The notes under the pieces: generated by a model
What the model was told of the DNA's origin: nothing
The model's input: the letters and a program-made list of their open reading frames with translations, nothing else
Databases searched by the model: none
Part shown: in pieces, positions 8,744 to 16,908 of the stretch
Layout of the letters: every line of letters begins with the position of its first letter
How positions within the stretch are numbered: position 1 is the first letter of the stretch
NCBI GenBank assembly: GCA_900542625.1
Contig: UQOH01000012.1
Coordinates: 1-36,943 of the forward strand
DNA from: an uncultured Fusobacterium sp.
GTDB lineage: Bacteria; Fusobacteriota; Fusobacteriia; Fusobacteriales; Fusobacteriaceae
Direction: 5' to 3'
Length of the DNA stretch: 36,943 nucleotides
Translations under genes and position numbers: made by a program

Positions 8744-9628
8744 ATGCTAAATTACGATTATCCTTTATATCGTCCCCCAAGTGAAGGATTAAATCTAATA
8801 ATTCAGGTTACTCTGGGATGCTCGCATAATAAATGTACATTTTGCAATATGTACAAGAGCAAAAAATTTACAATAAAATCTTTGGAAGAAATCAAACAGG
8901 AAATTGATATGTTCAGCAGAATGTACGGGCATATAGAGGGAATAAGAATATTCCTCGCTGACGGAGATGCTCTTATTATCCCTATGGAAAAACTTAGACA
9001 GATTATGCTTTATCTGAGAGAAAAGTTTCCTAAATTCGACAGAATATCAATGTATGCTTCACCAAAATCAATAAGACTGAAAACTCCAGAAGAGTTAAAA
9101 GAGCTTAATTCTCTTGGATTAAAGCTTATATATCTTGGAGTTGAAAGCGGAAGTGATAAAATTCTTGCTCATATTAAAAAAGGAGTTACAAAAGCTGAAA
9201 TGCTTGAGGCTGGACTTAAGGCAAGAGCAGCAGGAATTCAGATTTCTGTAACTGTTATAACAGGTGTTGCACAAAAAGACGGTTCAGAGGAACATGCTCT
9301 TGAAACAGCAGATATTATTTCAAAAATGAATCCTGATTTTTTCAGCATTCTTACTTTAAGAATATACGAGGGAACAGAATTTTATGATGAATATGTAAGC
9401 GGAAATTTCAAACGTCTGTCTGATGCAGATATTTTGAGAGAAGTTAAAATGATAATAGCAAACATCAATGTAAAAGAACCATGTGTTTTCAGAAGCAATC
9501 ATGCTTCAAATTATCTTCCGCTGGGAGGAACTCTTCCATATGATAAAGAAAGAATATGTGCCGTTATTGACACTGTTCTTGCTGAAAATAAAGAATTGGA
9601 AACTCAATATACAACAAGAGGAATGTAA
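8744..9628 (+). CDS. Radical SAM family protein
   Basis: Iron-sulfur enzyme expected to cleave S-adenosylmethionine and start radical chemistry. The substrate is unknown. The 294-residue protein carries cysteines 26, 31 and 34 in GCSHNKCTFCNMYKSKKF, which is CX4CX2C rather than the textbook CX3CX2C. Later conserved-looking parts are the YLGVESGSD block, the VTVITGVAQ strand and the C-terminal FRSNHASNYLPLGG segment. The last resembles a tail found in many uncharacterised radical-SAM proteins of anaerobes. There is no B12-binding or SPASM-type extra cysteine domain. GGAGAG lies 7 bases before the start. It is monocistronic and converges on mprF. Confidence 0.88.
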   Translation: MLNYDYPLYRPPSEGLNLIIQVTLGCSHNKCTFCNMYKSKKFTIKSLEEIKQEIDMFSRMYGHIEGIRIFLADGDALIIPMEKLRQIMLYLREKFPKFDRISMYASPKSIRLKTPEELKELNSLGLKLIYLGVESGSDKILAHIKKGVTKAEMLEAGLKARAAGIQISVTVITGVAQKDGSEEHALETADIISKMNPDFFSILTLRIYEGTEFYDEYVSGNFKRLSDADILREVKMIIANINVKEPCVFRSNHASNYLPLGGTLPYDKERICAVIDTVLAENKELETQYTTRGM

Positions 9629-9632
9629 AAAT

Positions 9633-9667
9633 AAAAGGGACTGCTCACAAGGCAATCCCTTTTTAAA
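9633..9667. terminator. Bidirectional terminator between radical-SAM gene and mprF
   Basis: Stem AAAAGGGA / TCCCTTTT extended by an imperfect inner stem (CTGC / GGCA region), with a T tract after it on both strands. It ends the radical-SAM transcript and the mprF cluster. Confidence 0.85.
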
Positions 9668-9676
9668 TATAATATT

Positions 9677-12184
9677 TTATTTTTTAACTACTCCTCTTAT
9701 CCCTCCGGAAACAAGAACAGCAATATCGTTCAATGTTGACGGAAGAGTAAAGTTTCCTGAAAGAGCAATATATTTAGGCACCCAGACAGGATTAAATTTA
9801 TTCTTAAAGTTTTTAAGCCCCAGAAAATTATAGAAGTTTCCTCCGTTCTTAAAAATAAATGCTCCAAATTTATTCCAAAGAGATGTACTTCCTCTGTATT
9901 CAAGTCCTGAAAGAGGAGCCATTCCAAGATTAAATGCTTTGTATCCCTCTTTTCTTCCCCAAAGCATAATATTGATAAATAAAAATTCCATGGAGTCTGT
10001 CAAAGCTTTTTCGTTGTATCTCATCAAGTCAATAGAAAGCTCTTCTCTATTAAAAGTTTCCCATAAATTTGCAAAAGCCACAATTTCATCCTCAAGCTTT
10101 AATACAGCAATTCTGAAATTTTTTAAATATTCATCATCAAATTTTCCAAGAGAGAACTCTTTTTCTGCTCCGTTTTTGTTTTTCATCCAGCTTTCTGAAA
10201 TCTCTCTCAGTTTATCTTTTACAGGCTCAAAATCAACGACATCAAATACAAGCCCTGCTTTTGTACATTTACTGTAAGTATATCTCAATTTTCTCTGTGA
10301 TGGTCCTTCCAAGCTGAAATTTGTTAAATCCACAACAGCCTCTTCACCTATTTTGAAAAGCTTTAATCCTATATCAAGATAGTAATTCAGATATTTTTTA
10401 TTTATTTCATAAAATGCCACGTGATATCCGCTTCTTCTGCTTATATTATAAAAATCCCAGATACTGTCTTTTATGTCTCTCTCATCCCCAACAGGATCTC
10501 CCATAGCAATAAGTCTTTTGTTTGATTTTCCATACATAATAAAGTTTGTTTTATTTTCATTAAAATATATAAATTTATCATCTAAAAGAGCCAGATTTGA
10601 GTTTGTTGCTGAAGAAAATTTCATTATCTCTTTAAGCTCATTTTTTACATCAATACTTTTTATCTTATCTATCTGTATCACAGGACGGAACATTCTCAGC
10701 ATTAAAAATACTATAAATATTATTACGCTTACAAGAGAGGCTCTCAAAAACATTGGAGCACCGTTGTTAAGAGTAAACTGCCACCACAGTTCATCAGAAT
10801 ATTTAACATTTCTGAAAGAATAGAATCCTAAAAAGATTGCAAGAACAATTACAACTCCTGTGGAAATTACCCATTTTATATTAATATCTTCACTGAAAAT
10901 AGAAGATTTTCTGTAAAACTTATCTCTTGCAAAAAGCAGGAAAATAAGAGTTATAGAAAGTACAAAGAAAATAGGATAATGAAATCCCTTAAAAATAAGG
11001 AAGATATTTCCCAGAGAAACCAGCAGCACAGTAAGAAAATATGCTGCATCAAGTCTTCTCTTTAATCCATAAGCAAGAATTAAAAGAAGTGTTCCTGTTA
11101 TACTTGCCAGAAGATGTGATATTATTATTACATTTTCCGGCAGAAGTTTTGCCAGTATTTTTATATGAACAACATTTGGAGGAAGTGCTCCTGAAAATAA
11201 AAGCAGTGCTCCTGATGTAAATACCAGAACAGATAAAAGCTCAAGTGACACATTTACCATAAGGTTGCTTATAAAATTTCCTGCACCTTTCAGGGAATCT
11301 CTCATTCTAAGCATTTTGTAAAACAGGAAAGATACCAGAGCAATAACAAAAGGTGCTAAATAATATAATATTCTGTATACAATTAAAATTGCTACAACCA
11401 CATCACTTGAATAATAATTATTTAAAAGTTTCACAAAAGTTACATCAAAAACTCCAAGTCCTCCGGGAATTGTACTCAGCACTCCTAAAACCTGTGAACA
11501 CATAAATATTGAAAGAAATGTTCCAAAGTTTATATTTGATTCTGGAAGAAACAGATATAAAATATTGCTTATTAAAAGCCAGTCACATATTCCAAGAAGA
11601 AACTGAATAAAAATATCTCTTACTTTAAAATGCTTTTTAGCAACAAAATAAAATATAAGAAACATTCCCACAAGAAGAGCAGCCACTCCTATAAAATATG
11701 TGTCTTTCAATATAAAATTAAATCTTGTCAAATCATTTGGAAAAACTATCTGAGATATTCCTCCAACAAGAAGAACTCCAACAAGAAAACTTAAGTATAC
11801 ATTTTTTATTATGCTTAAAATCGATTTGTAATTAATGTTCCAGATAGAATACAGATTAATTCTTATGCTTGTTGAGCTAAGTCCTGAAAGCCCTATAAAA
11901 TTTGCAAAGGCATAACTTACAAAAGATGTAAACATAATCTTTCTTTTTTCAAGCTTTATATCTGCAACATTAAATGCCAGAAGTTCATATCCTGTAAGAA
12001 TAAGATAATTTAAAACTACCAGAAATACTGCTATTCCAAGTTTGTACAAAGGTATTCCTGCAAGAGCAGATTTTATACTTGCCAATGTATATACTTCCAT
12101 TTCTTTATGGATAAAATACAGCATAATAAAAACCACTGTCAGCTGTATTATCATTCCTATTTTTTTTAACTCTAATTTCATCAT
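9677..12184 (-). CDS. mprF: Phosphatidylglycerol aminoacyltransferase/flippase MprF
   Basis: Membrane protein that moves an amino acid, usually lysine, from its tRNA to phosphatidylglycerol and flips the product outward. This lowers the negative surface charge. At 835 residues it is full length (Staphylococcus aureus MprF is 840). The N-terminal ~500 residues hold many hydrophobic membrane segments, including the flippase-like PGGLGVFDVTF block. The C-terminal ~330 residues are the cytosolic GNAT-like synthase domain, with AMGDPVGDERD, GEEAVVDL and NLGMAPLSGLE. It is the last gene of a minus-strand cluster, only 40 bases after adiA. The start MM has AAGGGG upstream. Whether it adds Lys, Ala or Arg cannot be read from sequence alone. 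Confidence 0.93.
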   Translation of the reverse strand: MMKLELKKIGMIIQLTVVFIMLYFIHKEMEVYTLASIKSALAGIPLYKLGIAVFLVVLNYLILTGYELLAFNVADIKLEKRKIMFTSFVSYAFANFIGLSGLSSTSIRINLYSIWNINYKSILSIIKNVYLSFLVGVLLVGGISQIVFPNDLTRFNFILKDTYFIGVAALLVGMFLIFYFVAKKHFKVRDIFIQFLLGICDWLLISNILYLFLPESNINFGTFLSIFMCSQVLGVLSTIPGGLGVFDVTFVKLLNNYYSSDVVVAILIVYRILYYLAPFVIALVSFLFYKMLRMRDSLKGAGNFISNLMVNVSLELLSVLVFTSGALLLFSGALPPNVVHIKILAKLLPENVIIISHLLASITGTLLLILAYGLKRRLDAAYFLTVLLVSLGNIFLIFKGFHYPIFFVLSITLIFLLFARDKFYRKSSIFSEDINIKWVISTGVVIVLAIFLGFYSFRNVKYSDELWWQFTLNNGAPMFLRASLVSVIIFIVFLMLRMFRPVIQIDKIKSIDVKNELKEIMKFSSATNSNLALLDDKFIYFNENKTNFIMYGKSNKRLIAMGDPVGDERDIKDSIWDFYNISRRSGYHVAFYEINKKYLNYYLDIGLKLFKIGEEAVVDLTNFSLEGPSQRKLRYTYSKCTKAGLVFDVVDFEPVKDKLREISESWMKNKNGAEKEFSLGKFDDEYLKNFRIAVLKLEDEIVAFANLWETFNREELSIDLMRYNEKALTDSMEFLFINIMLWGRKEGYKAFNLGMAPLSGLEYRGSTSLWNKFGAFIFKNGGNFYNFLGLKNFKNKFNPVWVPKYIALSGNFTLPSTLNDIAVLVSGGIRGVVKK

Positions 12185-12224
12185 AAAAATCCCCTTCTGT
12201 TTTTCAATGCTGTTTTATATTCCT

Positions 12225-14525
12225 CTATTTTACACAAAGCACATGATAAATTCCACCTATAATTTCAGTTCCTTCTGTATCATGTTCAAATCCCGGAAAA
12301 GCATGATCCCATAAAGACAAAGCTTTCAGATATTTTATCTGTGGACTGTTTTCATCTCCAAAATTTTCTCCTGACATAAGCATTGGAATTCCTGGCGGAT
12401 ATGGAATAACAGAATTTGCTGCTATTCTGTCTGCCAATTTGTCTGCAGGAACAAGTTCCACTTCATTGCTTACTATCTTATTGTATGCCTCTCTTGGTGT
12501 AATTACAGGAACAGGAAGAGAAGAATAAGCTTCGTTTAATACTGCTCCCAGGTTATTTTCTTTTAGATACGCAAACATTTTATCTCCAAGGTCTTTAACT
12601 CCCATATCTTTGTATATCTCTTTATGCTCTGATACAAGCTCTGGAAGAACTTCTGCAAGAGGAGCATTTTTATCATAATATTTTTTGAAATCTGAAAGTA
12701 CACTTACAAGAGTTCCCCATTTTCCTTTTGTAACTCCCATTGAAAACAGGAACATTAATTGGAAATCTGTTGTTCTTGTAGGAACTATTCCAAATCTATT
12801 AAGATAAGCAGAAACCAAACTTGCAGGAACTCCTTTATCAAGAAGCTTTCCATCTTCTCCCATTCCAGGAGTAAGAATACTTACTTTTATAGGATCAAGC
12901 ATACACCAGTCCTCTTTTAAATCTTTAAATCCATGCCATGAATCTTCAGGATGCATTATCCAGAATTTTTGGTCTTTGGCTAATATTTTTGTATCTGCCT
13001 CATAGAAAGGAACTGTTTTTCCTGATTTATCAGAATAAGTTTCAGCATTCCACGGTTTAAAGAACCAATCTTTTTTAGCAGTGTATTGGGCATATAATTT
13101 TCCTATTACTTTACGAAATTCCACCGCTTCTTCCACAACTTCATTCATAAGAGATTTTCCTGATTCTCCGTCCATCATAGCTGTTGCTATATCATTTGAT
13201 ACTGCTATTGCATACAAAGGAGATGTAGTTGCATGCATCATATATGCCTGATTAAATCTTCCCTCTTCCATAGTTTTTTTACCATATCTTACATGAATAA
13301 ATGAACCTTGAGAAAGAGCATTTAAAAGTTTGTGTGTTGAGTGGGTTGCAAAAACAGTAGGTCCTTTATGCTCCTTATCAGGTATTCCTCTCATAGCATA
13401 ATGGTTTTTATATATATCATTAAATCTTGCATATCCATACCACGCTTCATCAAAGTGAATTACATCAGAAGATTTTTCAAGAAGTTTTTCAACCTTTTCA
13501 GCATTGTATGTAACTCCGTCATAAGTACAGTTTGTTACAACTGCATAAACAGGTTTTTCTTTTTCTTTTCCTTTATTTTTAATTAAAGGACTTTCTTTTA
13601 TTTTTTCTTTGATAGTTTTTTCTTCCATCTGCTCAGGAAGAATAGGACCTATTATGCCGTATCTGTTTCTTGTTGGTGTCATATATACAGGAAGTCCTCC
13701 TCCAAGAATAAGTCCCTGTTCTATTGACTTGTGGCAGTTTCTGTCAGCTATTATTATATCGTTGTCTTTTGTGCACGCCTGCATTATAGTTCTGTTCGAA
13801 CCAGATGTTCCTCCTAAAACAGAATATGTTCTGTCTGAACCGAAAACTTTTGCTGCATATTCCTCTGCCTCTCCAAAAGCTCCTGTGTGGTCAAGAAGAG
13901 AACCAAGTTCAGCTCTTTCTATTCCCATATCTGTTCTGAAAAGATTTTCTCCGTAGAAGTCGTAGAATTTTTTACCTACTGCTGTTTTTGTAAATCCTAC
14001 ACCTCCCTGATGTCCCGGAGCTGCCCATGAATATTCAGCTTTTTTCTCATAAGTCATTATTGCTGCTGCAAGAGGCGGAAGAAGCTGTTTTCTGTATCTT
14101 TCAATAGCTGCTGAAATACGTTCCATGACAAATACAGGAGAATCTTCCAAAAGCCATACATATTCATTTATTTTATTAAATGTATCCGCTTTTAAACTGT
14201 CTATTGCTTTTTCATTTTCTGCAAGGAGAAACACAGGAACATTTTTCTGTCTTGTATGAAGATTTGTTATAAATTTTTCAAGTTTTTCTTCCTGTCCTTT
14301 CACTCCATGTTTTGAGTCCCAGTCAATAAGAAGACAATCAATAGATTTATTTATTTTAATTTCATCTTCTGCATCTTCAACAGAATCAGCAGAAACTATA
14401 GTTACACCTCTTCTTATTATCTCTTCTTTTAAAGCGTTGATAACGCTTTTTATACTGCTTTTTTCTTCTCCATTTCTATTTTGTACTAAAAGTATTTGAT
14501 ATACTTCCCCATCTAAATTTTTCAT
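12225..14525 (-). CDS. adiA: Biodegradative arginine decarboxylase (AdiA type, PLP fold I)
   Basis: Removes CO2 from arginine to give agmatine, using up a proton in the cytoplasm. The 766-residue protein is the size of E. coli AdiA (about 755). It has the same order of parts: an N-terminal receiver-like wing domain (1-130), the large PLP domain and a C-terminal domain. Close matches to AdiA from memory include GTSGSNRTIMQAC, DRNCHKSIEQG, HFDEAWYGYARFN, HSTHKLLNALSQ and the end TEGTEIIGGIYHV. The PLP-binding lysine is Lys399. These matches favour arginine over lysine or ornithine as substrate. It follows the antiporter gene by 31 bases and precedes mprF by 40. AAGGAG lies 10 bases upstream of the ATG. 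Confidence 0.93.
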   Translation of the reverse strand: MKNLDGEVYQILLVQNRNGEEKSSIKSVINALKEEIIRRGVTIVSADSVEDAEDEIKINKSIDCLLIDWDSKHGVKGQEEKLEKFITNLHTRQKNVPVFLLAENEKAIDSLKADTFNKINEYVWLLEDSPVFVMERISAAIERYRKQLLPPLAAAIMTYEKKAEYSWAAPGHQGGVGFTKTAVGKKFYDFYGENLFRTDMGIERAELGSLLDHTGAFGEAEEYAAKVFGSDRTYSVLGGTSGSNRTIMQACTKDNDIIIADRNCHKSIEQGLILGGGLPVYMTPTRNRYGIIGPILPEQMEEKTIKEKIKESPLIKNKGKEKEKPVYAVVTNCTYDGVTYNAEKVEKLLEKSSDVIHFDEAWYGYARFNDIYKNHYAMRGIPDKEHKGPTVFATHSTHKLLNALSQGSFIHVRYGKKTMEEGRFNQAYMMHATTSPLYAIAVSNDIATAMMDGESGKSLMNEVVEEAVEFRKVIGKLYAQYTAKKDWFFKPWNAETYSDKSGKTVPFYEADTKILAKDQKFWIMHPEDSWHGFKDLKEDWCMLDPIKVSILTPGMGEDGKLLDKGVPASLVSAYLNRFGIVPTRTTDFQLMFLFSMGVTKGKWGTLVSVLSDFKKYYDKNAPLAEVLPELVSEHKEIYKDMGVKDLGDKMFAYLKENNLGAVLNEAYSSLPVPVITPREAYNKIVSNEVELVPADKLADRIAANSVIPYPPGIPMLMSGENFGDENSPQIKYLKALSLWDHAFPGFEHDTEGTEIIGGIYHVLCVK

Positions 14526-14556
14526 TGCTGCATCACTCCTTAATCAAGTAAATATT

Positions 14557-15987
14557 CTAGTTAATATTTAATTTTCCTGAAACCATTAATATAAAAGAGA
14601 CTATTCCCACTGCTCCAAGAATAAATGCAAAACCTTTTTCTTTTCCTTCAAACACTCTGTGCTTTCCTTTACTTCTTTGAGACACTGTATAAACTATAAT
14701 TCCAAGAGCAAAAATTGTTGTGGAAATAAGAAGCAGTGACATCTTTGATGAAAGCAGAAGCCAAAGTGTAAATATTGCTGCTGTAAGTCCTGACAGAAAT
14801 GCCATTTTTATTTTTTTTGAACCAATATTTTCAAGATTTCCATTTTGAACCTCTTTAAGAAGAAAAAATGTACTTGCAATATATGGAGGCAGAATCATAA
14901 GCCCTGTAATATCTACAAGAAGAAGCCATGCATCTTTGCTGTATAAAACAATAAACATTGCAAGCTGCATAGCTATTGTTGACATTAGAAGAGAGGCTGT
15001 TGGAGTATCGTTTTTATCCACTTTTGTTAAAATTTCAGGGAAAACTCCATCTTTAGCTGCTATGTATGGTACTTCAGCAGTTATTACTGTCCAAGAAAGC
15101 CAGCACCCCAGAAGAGCTATTATAATTCCAATATTTACAAATGTAGCTCCCCAATGTCCTACAATTATTTCAAGCAGGTAGGCTGTTGATGGTGTTGGAA
15201 GAAATGCCAGTTTACTTTGGTGAAGAACTCCAAAAGAAAGTATTGATAATCCCGAAAAAATTACAATACATATAAGTATTCCTAAAAGAGTTGCTTTTCC
15301 TACATCTTTATGATTTCTGGCTCTTCCTGAAAGGACTACTGCTCCTTCAAGCCCTATAAAACACCATAAAGTAATAAGCATTGTACTTTTTATCTGCTGT
15401 GTCATACTTCCAAGATGTTCTATCTGCCCGTACACATCATAAGAAGCGATACTTCCCTTAAATGCTTTGGCAAAAAAGAAAAGTATCACTGCAAGAACTA
15501 TAAGTTTTGCAAAAGTTGCAATATTATTAAGAAATGTAGCTTTTGTAACACCGCAAATGACTATGAAGTACATTATCCAGATAAATATAGAACCGCCTAT
15601 AAATGACTGAATGTTGTGTCCGTTAAACACCGGATAAAAATATCCGATAGTCTGCATTAGCAGCACTGCAAAAGCAACATTTCCAAAGATTGAACTCAGC
15701 CAGTATCCCCATGCTATCTCACATCCTGTAAATTTTCCAAATCCTGTTCTGGCATAAGAATAAATACCTGAATGAAGATTGGGATTATTGTCTGATAAAA
15801 TGCTGAAAGTATTGGCGAGGAAATATATCCCTACAGCTGTCACTATCCATGAAATTGTTACAGCCATAAATCCTGCATCAATACTCATGTTCGACGGGAG
15901 ATTAAAAATTCCTCCTCCAATCATTGAACTGACGACTATTGCCGTAAGTCCGACCAAACCTAATTTGTTACTGTCTTGATTTTCCAT
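14557..15987 (-). CDS. Basic amino-acid/polyamine antiporter, APC superfamily
   Basis: Inner-membrane exchanger of the basic amino-acid/polyamine antiporter (APA) family, which includes AdiC, CadB, PotE and APC-type ArcD. The 476-residue protein has about 12 hydrophobic segments and the substrate-loop motif SSMIGGGIFNLPS near the N terminus. Its place directly before adiA suggests arginine/agmatine exchange, which would complete a proton-consuming cycle. The length (AdiC is 445) and general look also fit arginine/ornithine ArcD, so I leave the symbol blank. AAGGAGGA precedes the start. The 257 bases upstream (15988-16244) are very AT-rich; I see only weak -10-like TATTAT sequences there. Confidence 0.88.
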   Translation of the reverse strand: MENQDSNKLGLVGLTAIVVSSMIGGGIFNLPSNMSIDAGFMAVTISWIVTAVGIYFLANTFSILSDNNPNLHSGIYSYARTGFGKFTGCEIAWGYWLSSIFGNVAFAVLLMQTIGYFYPVFNGHNIQSFIGGSIFIWIMYFIVICGVTKATFLNNIATFAKLIVLAVILFFFAKAFKGSIASYDVYGQIEHLGSMTQQIKSTMLITLWCFIGLEGAVVLSGRARNHKDVGKATLLGILICIVIFSGLSILSFGVLHQSKLAFLPTPSTAYLLEIIVGHWGATFVNIGIIIALLGCWLSWTVITAEVPYIAAKDGVFPEILTKVDKNDTPTASLLMSTIAMQLAMFIVLYSKDAWLLLVDITGLMILPPYIASTFFLLKEVQNGNLENIGSKKIKMAFLSGLTAAIFTLWLLLSSKMSLLLISTTIFALGIIVYTVSQRSKGKHRVFEGKEKGFAFILGAVGIVSFILMVSGKLNIN

Positions 15988-16196
15988 AGTTCCTCCTTTT
16001 TAAAATAATATATTTTTGTATTGCTCTGCCGTTTTGATGTGTAATAAGGTTAAAAAGTTTATAACTAATTTTAATAAAAATTTATAGATAAGTTATAATA
16101 CTGCATATTAAAATAAATTAACATTAGAAATTTTTATAAAAAATTTTTTATTTTTTTATACTTTTTTGATAAAAAATACTAAATTTTAAATAAAAA

Positions 16197-16225
16197 ACAG
16201 CTGGATTATCAAAATTTCCAGCTGT
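16197..16225 (-). terminator. Terminator after the GNAT gene
   Basis: Minus strand: stem ACAGCTGGA / TCCAGCTGT with an 11-base loop, followed by a run of six T. It sits 20 bases past the GNAT stop codon and isolates that gene from the antiporter cluster. Confidence 0.85.
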
Positions 16226-16244
16226 CTAAATATCTATATATTTT

Positions 16245-16739
16245 TTATATTATTTTTCTGCTTCTTCTTTCCATTAAAATTGTATTCTGCCATACACCAA
16301 ATATATCTTTTGCTATCTTTTCTCTGTATCCGATTTCTCTGAAACCGCATTTTTTATGAAGCAGTATGCTTGGAGAATTTACTTCCAGAATAGCAGAATA
16401 AAGACTCCAATAACCTTTTTTCTCGCTCTCTTCAATTAGAAAATTTAAAAGCTCTGTCCCTGCTCCTTTATTTCTGAATTCAGAGGAAATATATATGCTC
16501 ACCTCAACAACACCTTTATAAACCTCTCTTGCTGAAGTTGCACTCAAACTGCACCAACCGATAATTTTATTATTGTCCATAATCACATAACGGCAGTCTT
16601 TCAAATGAGATTTATCCCATGCTTCATATGAAGGACACTCTTTTTGAAATGTTGATCTTCCTTCTGCCAGTCCCTCTTTATAAACTGCACTGACTTTTTC
16701 CCAATCGCTTTCCTGCATATCTCTTATTTTATATTTCAT
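16245..16739 (-). CDS. GNAT N-acetyltransferase, phosphinothricin-acetyltransferase-like
   Basis: Predicted cytoplasmic acetyl-CoA-dependent acetyltransferase of 164 residues. The N-terminal MKYKIRDMQESDW and the GLAEGRSTFQ block, followed by GWCSLSATSAREVYKGVVE, are typical of the phosphinothricin/methionine-sulfoximine acetyltransferase group. The acetyl-CoA loop is RNKGAGTELL. These enzymes often act on glutamine-synthetase inhibitors or other small amino compounds, but the natural substrate here is unknown. AGGAGA precedes the ATG. It has its own terminator and is not clearly linked to neighbours. Confidence 0.85.
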   Translation of the reverse strand: MKYKIRDMQESDWEKVSAVYKEGLAEGRSTFQKECPSYEAWDKSHLKDCRYVIMDNNKIIGWCSLSATSAREVYKGVVEVSIYISSEFRNKGAGTELLNFLIEESEKKGYWSLYSAILEVNSPSILLHKKCGFREIGYREKIAKDIFGVWQNTILMERRSRKII

Positions 16740-16866
16740 ATTTTTTCTCCTAATACTTTATTTTTATTGTATCACAAATTGCTTAAATTTTGTGCATTCT
16801 TGATTAATTTTGCTTCCATTTTGCGTAGGTTTCTATAAAAAAATAGTATAAAACTTATTTTTATGA

Positions 16867-16872
16867 TATAAT
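16867..16872 (+). promoter_or_regulatory. Putative extended -10 of the SNF2 gene
   Basis: TATAAT preceded by TGA (extended -10 form) 37 bases before the SNF2 start codon. The -35 position is poor, so this is supported by the -10 only. Confidence 0.4.
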
Positions 16873-16908
16873 ATATTCTAAACAAATTAATAATGAGGAA
16901 CAAAATTG

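Noticed and set aside
9483..9833. 116-residue plus-strand open frame across the radical-SAM/mprF junction
   Set aside because: It crosses a clear terminator and is a shadow of both genes.
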